Assembly (NCBI GenBank): GCA_030949945.1
Contig: JAUZRZ010000026.1
Span: forward strand, 16,639 to 80,638
DNA: 64,000 nt
Direction: 5' to 3'
Source: Sulfurimonas sp.
Lineage (GTDB): Bacteria > Campylobacterota > Campylobacteria > Campylobacterales > Sulfurimonadaceae
In this document: positions 47,688-58,519 of the stretch, piece by piece
Layout of the letters: each line of letters starts with the position of its first letter
Numbering within the stretch: the first letter of the stretch is position 1
Notes under the pieces: generated by a model
The model's database searches: none
Told to the model about the DNA's origin: nothing
What the model saw: the letters and a program-made list of their open reading frames with translations, nothing else
Translations under genes and position numbers: made by a program

Positions 47688-49238
47688 TAGTGTGCCTCCT
47701 TAGCTGTAGTTTTACTAATAACAACACCTGATACATTAGGTATTCTCATTTTTGCTTCGTGGGATGTAGCTTTGTTGTGCATCAACTGAACAACAGCTTC
47801 AACAGAGTTATTTATAGGGTCGAGAACAGGTTTAGGATAAATTCCTAACCATACTGTAATGATAGATAAAGGGATAAGTGCTAATAACTCACGTTTACTT
47901 ACATCTGGAAGATTTTTATTTGCTTCATTTGTAAGTTCACCAAAAAATATCTTTTTAAATGCAGTAAGCATATAAATCGCACCAACAACAATAGCTATTC
48001 CAGCCAATAGAGTTAAAATGTGAGACTGTTGGTAAAATCCAAGAAGACTTAAAAACTCACCTACGAAGTTAATCGTAAGAGGCATACCAACTGAAGCCAT
48101 TAACATTAAACCAAAAGATTGTTGCATATCTAGGCATAACATGTGCAAGACCGCCAAACTCACTCATAAGTTTTGTATGACGTCTATCATAAATAACACC
48201 AACAAGTAAGAATAGAGCTCCTGAGACTACACCGTGAGCAATCATTAAAAAGATTGAACCTGTAATTCCTTCAACATTTAAAGCAAATGTACCTAAGATG
48301 ATAACACCCATATGTGAAACAGATGAGTAAGCAACAACCTGCTTAATATCTTTTTGTGCATATGCAACCATTGCAGTGTATATAATCATAATAATTGCAA
48401 GAATTGCAATTGGGTACATAAAAAATACTGAAGCATCAGGAAATAGTGGTAGTGAAAAACGGATAAATGCATATGTACCCATTTTAAGTAAAATCGCAGC
48501 TAGTATAACCGAACCAATAGTTGGGGCTTGTCCGTGTGCATATGGTAACCATGTATGAAATGGAAACATAGGAACTTTAATGGCAAAACCAACAAAAAAT
48601 GCAGCAAATAACCATAACTGAAATGATTCAGGAAGTATAAGTCTATACCAATCAAGTATAGCAAATGACCAAACACCTGTTGCTTGATAAAAGAAATAAG
48701 CCATAAACAGCATACCAACAAGCATAACAAGAGAACCTGTAAAAGTATAAAGGAAGAATTTAACAGATGCATATATACGAAGAGGTCCACCCCATGCACC
48801 AATGATATAAAGCATCGGTACAAGAGAAAGTTCCCAAAATACATAAAATACAATAGCATCAAGAGCAACGAATACACCTATCATAGTCATTTGTAAAAAT
48901 AGAAGTGTGATAATCATATTCTTAACATTTTTAGTATCTGTTAATGAAGCGATACCTATCATTGTAAAAAATGCTGCTAAAATTATAATAAAGAGCGAAA
49001 TTCCATCTACACCTAAAATATAGTTAATTCCAAAAGATGGAACTAAAGCCATATGTTCCATAAACTGCATTCCAGATACATTATTGTCAAAGGAAAACCA
49101 TAACCATAAAGAGAGTGCAAACTCAATAGTCGCAACTGCAGTACCATAAGCTCTCATGCTCTCTTTGTTTATCATAAATCCCATGACTCCTGCGAATGCT
49201 GGGAAAAAAATTAAAATACTTAAAATATGATCTAACAT
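47687..49238 (-). CDS. nuoM: NADH-quinone oxidoreductase subunit M, one frameshift
   Basis: Antiporter-like complex I subunit, about 516 residues when restored. Family motifs LDAIVFYVFWELSLVPM, VPMFPFHTWLPYAHGQAP and KQVVAYSSVSHMG are intact in the N-terminal two thirds. A one-base insertion in the A-run at 48113-48116 cuts the frame at PRYATIF. Removing it joins GLMLMASVGMPLTINFVGEF, the quinone-antiporter C-terminal helices. ATG at 49238, three bases after the nuoL stop. Confidence 0.93.
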
Positions 49239-49241
49239 ATA

Positions 49242-51167
49242 CTAAACTCCTAAGCCAGATAAGATAGTAGCTATCTCACCAGAATATCTAACTGCAAGTC
49301 CAAAAACCACAGCTAATGATAGTAATGCAACCGTACCTGCAACCATCCATTTTAACATTGTAGAAAGATTTCCACTCTGCATCTGTATTGTATTTTTTCC
49401 AGTGTAATAGAAGATATTTGCAATACCATCTACACTAGCATCAACAATTTTTTTATCCACATTTTCCCAAAGGACTGTTGAGAGTTCTTTATATGGTTTT
49501 ACTAAATACTCTTCATATGCATATGGAATATAATACTGATTGATAAGTAGCTTATACATAAAACTATTTTCCATTTTAGATGTTCCATCTGGAATTTTCA
49601 CACTACTGCTCATATACTTTTTATATGCAAAAAAGATTGACAACACAACAAAAGCTTGTGTACCAATAGTCATAATCCAATATGTTAGATGTGAATGAAT
49701 ATGATACTCAGTAGCCGGAAGTAATTCTGTAACCATCTCAAAGAAAGGCATTTTCATAGTAAAACCAGCGATAATAGCTAAAATAAGCAGTGGACTCATC
49801 GCAATAAGCATAAACTTATATGCTTCATGTGGATGGTGACCAAGTGCTGTATGTCTATCTTCACCATGGAAAATAAGTGCAATAATTCTAAAAGAATAAA
49901 ATGCAGTTAAACCAGCAGTAAGTAAAAGTACTGAGTAAATTATAAAGTGATGATCAACAAATGCAACTTCTAAGATTAAATCTTTTGAGAAGAAACCTGC
50001 AAGAGGAAAGATACCAGCAAGAGCCACTGATGCTAATGTCATCATTATCATCGTGCCCTTCATAGTTTTACCAAGTCCACCCATCTTAAATGGATCAAGT
50101 TCATCGTGCATAGCATGCATAACATTACCAGCCCCGAGGAAAAGAAGTGCTTTAAAGAATGCATGAGCCATTAGGTGAAAGAGTGCAACCCAGTAAGCCC
50201 CAAGACCAGCAGCTGCGAACATATATCCTAGCTGAGAGAGTGTTGAGTAAGCAATAACTCTTTTAATATCACGATTTACAAGTGCCATAGTTGCTGCAAA
50301 AATTGCAACAAATGCACCAAGACTTGCGATAAAGAGACCAACATTTGGGATAAGTGCATATAACTCGTTTGAACGAACTACAAGATAAACACCCGCTGTT
50401 ACCATAGTCGCTGCATGAATAAGAGCAGAAACCGGAGTAGGACCTTCCATCGCATCAGCTAGCCATGTATGAAGTGGAAACTGTGCTGATTTACCCATCG
50501 CACCAATGAAAAGGAAAATACCAATCCATGTAAGTGTTGCATGATCTAAATTATGAAATGCTGCGAATGCACCATCGTATTGAACTGTTCCAGTATTCCA
50601 ATATACAAGGAAAATACCGATTAACATTCCAAGGTCAGCGATACGATTCATAATAAATGCTTCGTTTGCTGCCCATGTAGCTGACTCTTTATGAAACCAA
50701 AAACCAATAAGTAACCAAGAACATAAACCAACACCTTCCCAACCTATGAAAAGACCTGCAAAGTTATCACTCATAACAAGAATCATCATTGAGAAAACGA
50801 AAGCTGAAAGATAAGAGAAAAATCTATTAAATCCAGAATCATGATCCATATAACCAATCGCATAGATATGAACGATAGTTGAAACAAGTGTTACAACCAT
50901 CATCATTGTAACCGATACTTGATCAACCACAAATCCAAATGGAATATAAAGATTACCAGTAGCCATCCAAGTCATCAACTCAACATGGACTATTGTCTCA
51001 CCACTTAAAACATGTGTTAAAAGTATAGAACTCGCAACAAACGCAGTAAATATAAGTAAACTTGCTACTATACCTACAAACTTCTTTTTTGGTGTTGTAG
51101 TAAAAAGTGCTGCAAACAGTGAACTCACAAGTGGTGCAAAAAGTGCTATATATAAATATTTTTCCAT
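49242..51167 (-). CDS. nuoL: NADH-quinone oxidoreductase subunit L
   Basis: Distal proton-pumping subunit with the long lateral helix. 641 residues, intact. Motifs NFAGLFIGWEGVGLCSWLLIG, FPLHTWLADAMEGPTPVSAL, RVIAYSTLSQLGYM and HAFFKALLFLGAG. The C-terminal part (about 490-640) includes the lateral helix and anchor. Confidence 0.96.
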   Translation of the reverse strand: MEKYLYIALFAPLVSSLFAALFTTTPKKKFVGIVASLLIFTAFVASSILLTHVLSGETIVHVELMTWMATGNLYIPFGFVVDQVSVTMMMVVTLVSTIVHIYAIGYMDHDSGFNRFFSYLSAFVFSMMILVMSDNFAGLFIGWEGVGLCSWLLIGFWFHKESATWAANEAFIMNRIADLGMLIGIFLVYWNTGTVQYDGAFAAFHNLDHATLTWIGIFLFIGAMGKSAQFPLHTWLADAMEGPTPVSALIHAATMVTAGVYLVVRSNELYALIPNVGLFIASLGAFVAIFAATMALVNRDIKRVIAYSTLSQLGYMFAAAGLGAYWVALFHLMAHAFFKALLFLGAGNVMHAMHDELDPFKMGGLGKTMKGTMIMMTLASVALAGIFPLAGFFSKDLILEVAFVDHHFIIYSVLLLTAGLTAFYSFRIIALIFHGEDRHTALGHHPHEAYKFMLIAMSPLLILAIIAGFTMKMPFFEMVTELLPATEYHIHSHLTYWIMTIGTQAFVVLSIFFAYKKYMSSSVKIPDGTSKMENSFMYKLLINQYYIPYAYEEYLVKPYKELSTVLWENVDKKIVDASVDGIANIFYYTGKNTIQMQSGNLSTMLKWMVAGTVALLSLAVVFGLAVRYSGEIATILSGLGV

Positions 51168-51171
51168 TCGT

Positions 51172-51480
51172 TTATCCTCTCATACTTGCTAATGTATCTA
51201 AGTCAATTGTACCGTGGCGTTTATGCCAAACGATTAACAGACCTAGTCCTACCGCTAACTCAGAAGCAGCAATTGCAATTACGAAAAATGCAAACATCTG
51301 ACCTGTCAAGTCACCGTAATAGTGTGAAATTGCTGCAAAACCAACATTAACAGCATTGAGTAAAATCTCTGTTGCGAAAAAGAGCAAAAGAAGGTTCTTT
51401 CTACGCATTACACCTATTAAACCAATAGAAAATAGTATGGCTGATAGAACAAGATAGTGATTTAAACCAATTTCCATCAT
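51172..51480 (-). CDS. nuoK: NADH-quinone oxidoreductase subunit K
   Basis: Small three-helix subunit (102 residues). Conserved membrane Glu residues lie in FFATEILLNAVNVGF and IAASELAVGLGLLIV, both on the proton path. Two adjacent ATGs (51480, 51477); the first overlaps the nuoJ stop (ATGA). Confidence 0.95.
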   Translation of the reverse strand: MMEIGLNHYLVLSAILFSIGLIGVMRRKNLLLLFFATEILLNAVNVGFAAISHYYGDLTGQMFAFFVIAIAASELAVGLGLLIVWHKRHGTIDLDTLASMRG

Positions 51481-52052
51481 GATAGTACCTTCTTATTTTT
51501 TTCATCTTCTATATTTTGAATCTCTTGCGCATTTAATAGTGTAAGAGATAAGTCCATTTTCTTTCCAGCTAAAACAATTCCAGCAACCATTGCAACTAAA
51601 AGCATAATTGCAGCTACTTCAAATGGAATAAGATACTTAGTAAAAAGAATTAAACCAACCATCTGAGTATTTCCTTCACCCTCTATCATTGGATAAAAAG
51701 CCTGCATATTTGTAGAAATCATTGGTGCAGAGAAGATAACAACAACTAAAACAGCTGCTAGCGTCGCTAATGTTACTACAATATATTTATTACCATGATT
51801 TTCTTTTACTTCACGAGTTGTATCAAAGAACATCATACCAAATGCATAAAGTGCCATAACTGCACCAGTGTAAACGATAATCTGTACCGCACCTAAAAAA
51901 TCAGCACCAAGAATAAAGAAAAATGCCGATATAAAAATCATTCCTGCTGCTAATGCACTTAGTGCATATAACGCCTGTGATGTAGTTACAGTTATGTAAA
52001 ACATAGTAATCGTTAAAAATGCAAACAGATAAAATGCTACTGCTTCAAACAT
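51477..52052 (-). CDS. nuoJ: NADH-quinone oxidoreductase subunit J
   Basis: Five-helix membrane subunit of 191 residues. Conserved FFILGADFLGAVQIIVYTGAVM (helix with the pi-bulge region in Tyr-Thr-Gly-Ala-Val-Met) and a C-terminal helix IMLLVAMVAGIVLAGKK. Intact. Confidence 0.94.
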   Translation of the reverse strand: MFEAVAFYLFAFLTITMFYITVTTSQALYALSALAAGMIFISAFFFILGADFLGAVQIIVYTGAVMALYAFGMMFFDTTREVKENHGNKYIVVTLATLAAVLVVVIFSAPMISTNMQAFYPMIEGEGNTQMVGLILFTKYLIPFEVAAIMLLVAMVAGIVLAGKKMDLSLTLLNAQEIQNIEDEKNKKVLS

Positions 52053-52064
52053 AGTCCAATCTCC

Positions 52065-52679
52065 TTAATATGATAGAGGTGTTTTAGTAACACGCTCATC
52101 TTCATGTGGTGTAATAGCACCAAAACCTTCGAACTCTTTTTGAGCTTTTGCTTTCATTGTATCAATTGGTGTAAGCATATACTCATAATCAACAAAGTGT
52201 TCACGTTGTTCAGATGCATTTTCATATTCACCACCGTGTGTAATTGCTAACTCTGGACAAACTTCCGCACAGTATCCACAAAAAATACAACGACCAAGGT
52301 TAATCGTATATTCTGAAACCTCTTTACGAGACTCTTCATCTATTTTTGTATCCATACGAATACAATCAGAGATACAAATCTTCTCACAAAGTCCACAACC
52401 AATACAACGCTCAGCATCAGACTCCCAAAGGCGTTTCATCTCATGCACTGCACGATAACGTGGTCCAATAGGCATTTTTTCAGCAGGATAAGAGATAGTA
52501 TGAATATCAAACTTAATCATCTCTCGAAGGACTACCCATAAACCAACAAAAAGCTCTAGTCTAAATGTTCTTTTTACAATACGTTTAAATTGTCCCCAGC
52601 CATCAGTTGGATAATCTTCGATATCCACCATAAAGTAACCATTATCAGTTACATTTCTATTATTAAATTGTTCCATCAT
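52065..52679 (-). CDS. nuoI: NADH-quinone oxidoreductase subunit I
   Basis: Peripheral-arm ferredoxin-like subunit carrying clusters N6a and N6b: motifs CIGCGLCEKICISDCI and CIFCGYCAEVCPELAI. 204 residues. Two tandem ATGs; the second (52676) has better spacing from AAGGG. Confidence 0.95.
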   Translation of the reverse strand: MMEQFNNRNVTDNGYFMVDIEDYPTDGWGQFKRIVKRTFRLELFVGLWVVLREMIKFDIHTISYPAEKMPIGPRYRAVHEMKRLWESDAERCIGCGLCEKICISDCIRMDTKIDEESRKEVSEYTINLGRCIFCGYCAEVCPELAITHGGEYENASEQREHFVDYEYMLTPIDTMKAKAQKEFEGFGAITPHEDERVTKTPLSY

Positions 52680-52685
52680 AATCCC

Positions 52686-53669
52686 TTAAAACATCATCAC
52701 AAAACCAGTGATAACAACATTTATCACTGCTAATGGCATAAGTACTTTCCAACACAACCACATAAGTTGATCGGGTCTAACATCTGGCCATGCTGCTCTT
52801 GTCCATAAGAAAAAGAAGAAGAAAAATGCCATCTTACCAAATAGTGCAAATGCACCTAAAACAGTTCCATCACCAAAACCACCTAAAAAGATAATTGGAA
52901 TAACAAAAGAGATAAAGAACATATTTGCATACTCACCGATAAAGAAAAGACCCCATCTCATACCAGAGTACTCAGTACCAAAACCATCAATAATTTCATG
53001 GTCATTTGCGATTAAGTGAAATGGTGTACGACCAGTCTCAGCAAATGCAGCAATCCAAAAAAGTATAAATGCTAAAGGTTGAGACCATACAATCCAACCA
53101 TTTTCAATTTGGTAATTGTTAAAGTCAATAAGTGAAAGTGACCCAACCATCATAATTGGTGCTAAAGCAGAAAGCCCAGTTACAACCTCATAAGAGATAA
53201 ATACAGCAGCCGCACGAGCAGCTGAGAGTAGTGCAAACTTATTTGCTGAAGCCATACCACCAAGAAGTGGACCAAAAAGCCCAATTGCCATTACACCAAG
53301 TACATAAAGAATACCAATGTTAATATCTGCAACAATTGGATGAACTTCATAACCAAAAAGTGTAAAAGATGGTAAAAATGGAATTGCTGCTGCTGCCATA
53401 AAGGCTGTTGCAGCTGTAATAACTGGTGCAATCTTAAAGATAGGTCCTACAACATTACTTGGGATAATATCTTCTTTAGTAAAAAGTTTAATACCATCTG
53501 CTCCAACTTGAAGAAGTCCAAACGGACCAACATTCATCGGCCCAAGACGACGTTGCATAAACGCAAGTATCTTACGCTCAAAATATGTACCTATTCCCGC
53601 TAAAGCTGAGAATACAAGTAAAATCACAACGACCTTTATAATCGTTTCAATTAAATATGCGTTATCCAT
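52686..53669 (-). CDS. nuoH: NADH-quinone oxidoreductase subunit H
   Basis: Quinone-chamber membrane subunit of 327 residues with eight helices. Motifs ERKILAFMQRRLGPMNVGPFG, FAETGRTPFHL and EYSGMRWGLFFIGEYANMF. Intact. Confidence 0.96.
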   Translation of the reverse strand: MDNAYLIETIIKVVVILLVFSALAGIGTYFERKILAFMQRRLGPMNVGPFGLLQVGADGIKLFTKEDIIPSNVVGPIFKIAPVITAATAFMAAAAIPFLPSFTLFGYEVHPIVADINIGILYVLGVMAIGLFGPLLGGMASANKFALLSAARAAAVFISYEVVTGLSALAPIMMVGSLSLIDFNNYQIENGWIVWSQPLAFILFWIAAFAETGRTPFHLIANDHEIIDGFGTEYSGMRWGLFFIGEYANMFFISFVIPIIFLGGFGDGTVLGAFALFGKMAFFFFFFLWTRAAWPDVRPDQLMWLCWKVLMPLAVINVVITGFVMMF

Positions 53670-53672
53670 ATA

Positions 53673-56165
53673 CTACACCTTTTGTATCGAAGCATTAGCA
53701 AAACGATAATTGTTTACTAAAGCCCCTGAGTTTAATTTTGAATCAAATGTTGGTAAAACAGTGATATTTCCTGCAATTTTATTATCACTTACGATATTTG
53801 CAGTTAGCTCACCATTCTGAGTTTTAACACAAACTGTGTCACCCTCACTCAGTTCAGATGACTCTAAACTTTGTGCACTCATATAAACACCACTCTTTTC
53901 ATCAAGATTTGTAGTGTTTTTTGTGAAGTCTGTAAACTGTCTAACAGGGTTTGCTAAATAGATTATATCACCCTCTAAAGCAAGTGCTTCATCTATTTTA
54001 TTTACACTTTCATCACTTGAAGTATTTGTAGTAATATTTTGTAGTTTATAACCACGAACTTCTTCTCCACTATTTGTATAGTAATCAGGAAGATCATCAA
54101 AAGCTTCACTCTCAAATCCTGCAATAGTACCGAGTTTAATCGTGTAGTCTATTGTATTTTCTGCATCAAGACCTAAAGCATTTGCAATATCGTTAAGTGT
54201 ATAACCACCATAAGGAAGTGCTGCATTAGTTGGATTAACTCTTTTGTTAATACTTGTGAGTGTTCCCTCTTGTTGATTTATAGCTGGCATATCAATATCA
54301 CCCTCACCTAAACCACTGAGAACAAAATCAGCATCTGTATTATAACCAATGCTGTAGTTTCCAGAAGTATCACTTAACTCATTTATCATCGCAACACCAA
54401 GAGTATTTGTAAGTGTTGGAATCATTACAAGCTCAAATGCTGCATATTTTTCAACTAAGGCAACTAAACGAGCAATATTTTTTGAATGAGGATGACTGTA
54501 AAGGTCAGGACCTACTATCATTGAAAACTTATCTTTTTTCTTCATAAGTTTCTCAAAAGTTTCCATAAAGTTTTCAGCCATTCCAAGCATAGAGATGAGT
54601 CTATTGTCATCAACTTCAACTTCTTTACTTACTTTTTTAGTAATCATCTTAGATTTTTCAATCTCTATCTCTTCTTCCTCGCCCGTTTCTTCGTTTACTT
54701 TTATCTCTTTAACTATTTCAACAACTTTCTCTTTAATCGTTTCAGTTATAGTCACAGTTTTTGTAGAGTGAAATGATGCTAAATAATCTACTATATCAGT
54801 AGGAAGTTTAGACTTATCTCCAAAAAGATCAAGTACAAGATAGAGTGCTATCTCTTCTTGAAGTGGTTTGTGATTTATACAAACAATATTTTTGCTCAGT
54901 CCTTCAATCACAGGATCAGCTACTGGGTGAAAATAGAGTGCAGCACCTTTATTTGTAGTAAGAGCATTATTTAGAGCATATCTTGCATTAGGATTATCTG
55001 TTTTAATTGCAGTACCAATACTTACAATAAAGTTAGAATTCATAGCCGTTTTCAGATCACTTCCATAAAGGCTTGTACCACTAATAGCAGAGTAATCACT
55101 TAAAAAAGTTTGAAAAGATTTTGCTTCATCATTTACAAGTTTATAGCCAAATCTGTTTTTTAACTCTTCTAAGATAAATGCTTCTTCATTTGTAATAGTG
55201 ACTTGTGAACTTAATAGTATCTGCTTTTTTAAATGCTGCTACTGCATTTGCAAAGGCATTTTCATCTTTGAGTACATCTCTATTTTCATAGTCAAAACCA
55301 TAACGTCCAGCACCACAAAGTGATACATAGTTCCACTCATTCATAACACGATAAATTTTTTCATCAGGATTATGAACACTTGTATGTTTCACATCATAAG
55401 ATATTTGACATCCAGCGGAGCAGTGTCCACATGTAGCTGGAATGCTTGTAAGTTCCCAAGCATTTGACTTATATAAAAACTGTGTATCAACTAAAGCACC
55501 AACGGGACAAACAGAAGCACACTCCCCACAAGATGTACAGTCAAGTACATCAGTACCATTTGTCAGACCAATAACTGACTTGTTGAGTTTGTTCCACATT
55601 GCATATGCATCTTTAGGCATAGTTCTCTTTATACTCAGCATTGAGAGGGTCTAGCACCACGAGCAATAGTTTTGAGTGAGTTATCACCAATCATATCTTT
55701 ACAAGCAGTAACACAACGTTCACATACAATACAAAGACCCGGATCATAGTGTAAGTGTCCCCAATCATGAGAAGCTCTATCTACATCTTTTACTGTATAG
55801 CTTTGAGAATCAACACCTATTTCTAAAGTATAGTTTTGAAGTTCACACTCACCAGACTGATCACAAACACCACACTGAAGAGGATGATTTACATCATATA
55901 CTTCCATGATAGAACGTCGCTCTTTTTCGATAGTTTCAGTCGTAGTTACAACTGTCATACCCTCTTTAGCTTTTGCATTACAGGCATATACCTGTTTTCC
56001 ATCAGCTTCTACAAGGCAAATACGACAAGCTAAAGTTGGACTACATCTTGTCAAGTAACATATGGCAGGTATGTAAATATCATTTGCACGCGCTGCATTG
56101 AGTAAAAACTCACCCTCTTGTGTAACAATCTCTTTTCCGTCTATATTTATACTTACATTACTCAT
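53673..56165 (-). CDS. nuoG: NADH-quinone oxidoreductase subunit G, three frameshifts
   Basis: Largest peripheral subunit. N-terminal 2Fe-2S motif CYLTRCSPTLACRICLVEADGKQVYAC, then CGVCDQSGECELQNY, CIVCERCVTACKD and CTSCGECASVCP for 4Fe-4S clusters, then a molybdopterin-type domain with CGHCSAGC. Single-base insertions near 55657 and 55628 break the frame around ARGAD-PLNAEYKE-TMPKDAY; another lies near 55200 before VTITNEEAFILEELKNRFGYKL. Restored length about 830. An unusual charged insertion of about 45 residues (rich in KEIV, EEEEIEIEKS and KKVSKEVEVDD) lies after FHSTKTVTI. No further break is seen. Confidence 0.9.
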
Positions 56166-57029
56166 TTATCTACTCTCACTGTTTTGATTTATTTTATTAA
56201 TTTTAGATCTCTCAAATTTGTATTTTTGCGATACAACATCACTCTCAAATATTGTATTTATTGCAATAGTACCTTTGAGCTCATTATCAATTTTAAACTC
56301 TCTGTTAACTGTTTGCTCACCAAAAGAAATTGAGATAAAATCTCCATCAGATATTCTAGCTGCATTTGCAAACTGTGCTGATCCATATAAAGATTTATCA
56401 CCTGTGTCAACTCCATGAGTATTATAAATAACCGTACCATTGTACTCAGGTAGTTCTTGGACTTCTTCTAAACCTTTCTCAACTAAAGTATCTTCAAACA
56501 TTTTTACTTCATTGACTAAGTTAGAAGTAAAACAGAGTGAAAGATCGTAATTGTTTTGAATAAGTGCACATATTTTTGCAATATTTTGTGCCCTAGGGTG
56601 TAGTATTAAATCATCCCCAACAATTAAAACTTTATTCTTTGCACAGTTAAAGAATTCTGCAATTTTTTCAAACTCTTCTTCACCTGTATTACTTTCAGCT
56701 TCCAAGTAGGCTATATCCAACTCTGCTAAAAAACTTTTTGCTTCTATAGATAATGTCTCATCCTTTAGTAGGTAATATGCAAGAAGAGCGATAATTCCCT
56801 CTTCTGAACCTGGTTCATACTTCATAAACTGAGTTGAAATAGTTCTCATTGCTGGATCATCAATGGGATGAGAATAAACTATATTTGTATTTTCTTTTTT
56901 TGAAAGAACTTGTAAACTTTCATAAAGTTTTGGGCTATCTGTTGCTACTTTAGTTCCTAAAACCATAACAGCATCAGCATTTTTAATTACTTCTGTAAAA
57001 TTAGTATTTAAAGTCATTACTTTGCCCAT
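56166..57029 (-). CDS. NuoF-position complex I subunit (non-NADH type)
   Basis: In Campylobacter and Helicobacter the NADH-binding NuoE/NuoF are absent and two unrelated short genes occupy their place; electrons come from another donor such as flavodoxin, as shown in C. jejuni. This 287-residue protein fits that second gene. It has no NADH, FMN or 4Fe-4S motif. It appears homologous to the C-terminal half of NuoG, with parallel blocks VMVLGTKVATDSPKLYESL versus IVSIGTAIKTDNPNARYAL, and VLIVGDDLILHPRAQNIAKI versus SMIVGPDLYSHPHSKNIARL. It ends directly before the nuoG start. Confidence 0.75.
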   Translation of the reverse strand: MGKVMTLNTNFTEVIKNADAVMVLGTKVATDSPKLYESLQVLSKKENTNIVYSHPIDDPAMRTISTQFMKYEPGSEEGIIALLAYYLLKDETLSIEAKSFLAELDIAYLEAESNTGEEEFEKIAEFFNCAKNKVLIVGDDLILHPRAQNIAKICALIQNNYDLSLCFTSNLVNEVKMFEDTLVEKGLEEVQELPEYNGTVIYNTHGVDTGDKSLYGSAQFANAARISDGDFISISFGEQTVNREFKIDNELKGTIAINTIFESDVVSQKYKFERSKINKINQNSESR

Positions 57030-57041
57030 TACCTTTATTAC

Positions 57042-57266
57042 TTACTTTTTAACAACGATAGTCCAATCGACTTCGTTAAACTTTAGTGAGTTGTATAGTT
57101 CATACCCACACTCTTTGACTAAATCAGCACTTCTTTGAACTGGAGTAAAATCACCAATTTCAAAAAGAAAGATCAATGTTTCAGTTGCTTTGTGAGATTC
57201 ATTAAGAATCTCTTTCATACGAGGTTCGAAATCGTTCTTTAAATGTCTTAAATCATATCTTTTCAT
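57042..57266 (-). CDS. NuoE-position small complex I protein
   Basis: 74 residues, no Cys, and none of the 2Fe-2S ligands of Nuo[22 protein letters not shown] and ending WTIVVKK recall the short protein found between nuoD and the nuoF-position gene in this phylum. Starts by overlapping the nuoD stop (TAATG). Role inferred as structural or donor docking. Confidence 0.7.
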   Translation of the reverse strand: MKRYDLRHLKNDFEPRMKEILNESHKATETLIFLFEIGDFTPVQRSADLVKECGYELYNSLKFNEVDWTIVVKK

Positions 57267-58508
57267 TAGCGGTCAACCTCCCCAAATACAATGTTTGTAG
57301 TACCAATAATTGAAACAACATCTGGAATATAGTGACCTGGTAAAAGGTCAGTTAAAATACCTGTATGCCAAAAAGATGGTGCACGAAGTTTTAGTCTATA
57401 TGGATATGGTCCACCTTGAGAGTTTATAAAGAAACCAAGCTCACCTTTTGGCGACTCAGTTGCAATATAAACTTCACCAACTGGTGGTCTCATCCCTTGT
57501 GTTACAAGAACAAAGTGTTGCATCAAAGAGTAGTTTTGAGTCATTATGTCTATCTTTGGAGCTGAAATATACTTTGGTGAGTGAGCCATTAGGTCTGTTT
57601 GATTATTTTTAACTGTCTCTTCATACATATCTATAGTTTGATAAAGAATTTTTGCAGTCTCTCTCATCTCTTCCATATAAATACGGTAACGAGCAAAGTT
57701 GTCACCCTTATCTGAGTAAGGAACATTAAACTCGATTTCATCATATAGCTCATATGGCTCTTCTTTACGAATATCCCAAGCAACACCAGATGCTCTAAGC
57801 ATTGGACCAGTACAACCCCATGAAAGTGCCATCTCTTTTGAAATCACACCAACACCTTCCATTCTCATTAACCAGATACGGTTTTTATCTAGTAAATCTT
57901 CATAATCTTTAATATTTTGAGGTAATTTATCTAAAAATGTTTTAAGCTGAGAAAGAAAAGTATCTTGAATATCTAGTGGAACACCACCAATACGAATAGC
58001 TGCATGTGTTAAACGAGCACCACAATAGCCCTCTATAATATCCATTAAATACTCACGTTCACGGAAAGCATAGAGGAAAATTGTCATCGCACCGATGTCT
58101 AGTGCAGTTGTTGCTAAGCCAGAAAAGGTGAGACATAAGTCTGTTAATCTCTAAAAGCATCATACGAATAACTTTCGCACGACGTGGAACTTCAACATCT
58201 ATAAGCTTTTCAACTGCTAGAGCAAAACCATAGTTATTTGAAGAAGAAGCTATATAATCCATACGGTCAGTTGTAGGCATAAACTCGTTATAAATCATAT
58301 TTTCAGCCATCTTCTCCATACCACGGTGAAGGTATCCTACATCTGGATGTGCTTTTACTATTTGCTCTTGTTGTAAGTGCAGCATTAAACGCAACTGCCC
58401 GTGAGCAGAAGGGTGTTGAGGACCAAAGTTTAATATTAGTTCATTATCTTCTCTATCAAAAGTAATGTTTTCAAAAAATGGTGTTAATCTATTTTTTACC
58501 TGTGCCAT
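57266..58508 (-). CDS. nuoD: NADH-quinone oxidoreductase subunit D, one frameshift
   Basis: Quinone-site subunit (about 413 residues restored). [17 protein letters not shown] with the quinone-site His, [51 protein letters not shown] [20 protein letters not shown] and the C-terminal [15 protein letters not shown]. One extra base near 58115 breaks the frame after SHLFWL; removing it restores [17 protein letters not shown]. Confidence 0.95.
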
Positions 58509-58519
58509 TATCTACCGCC

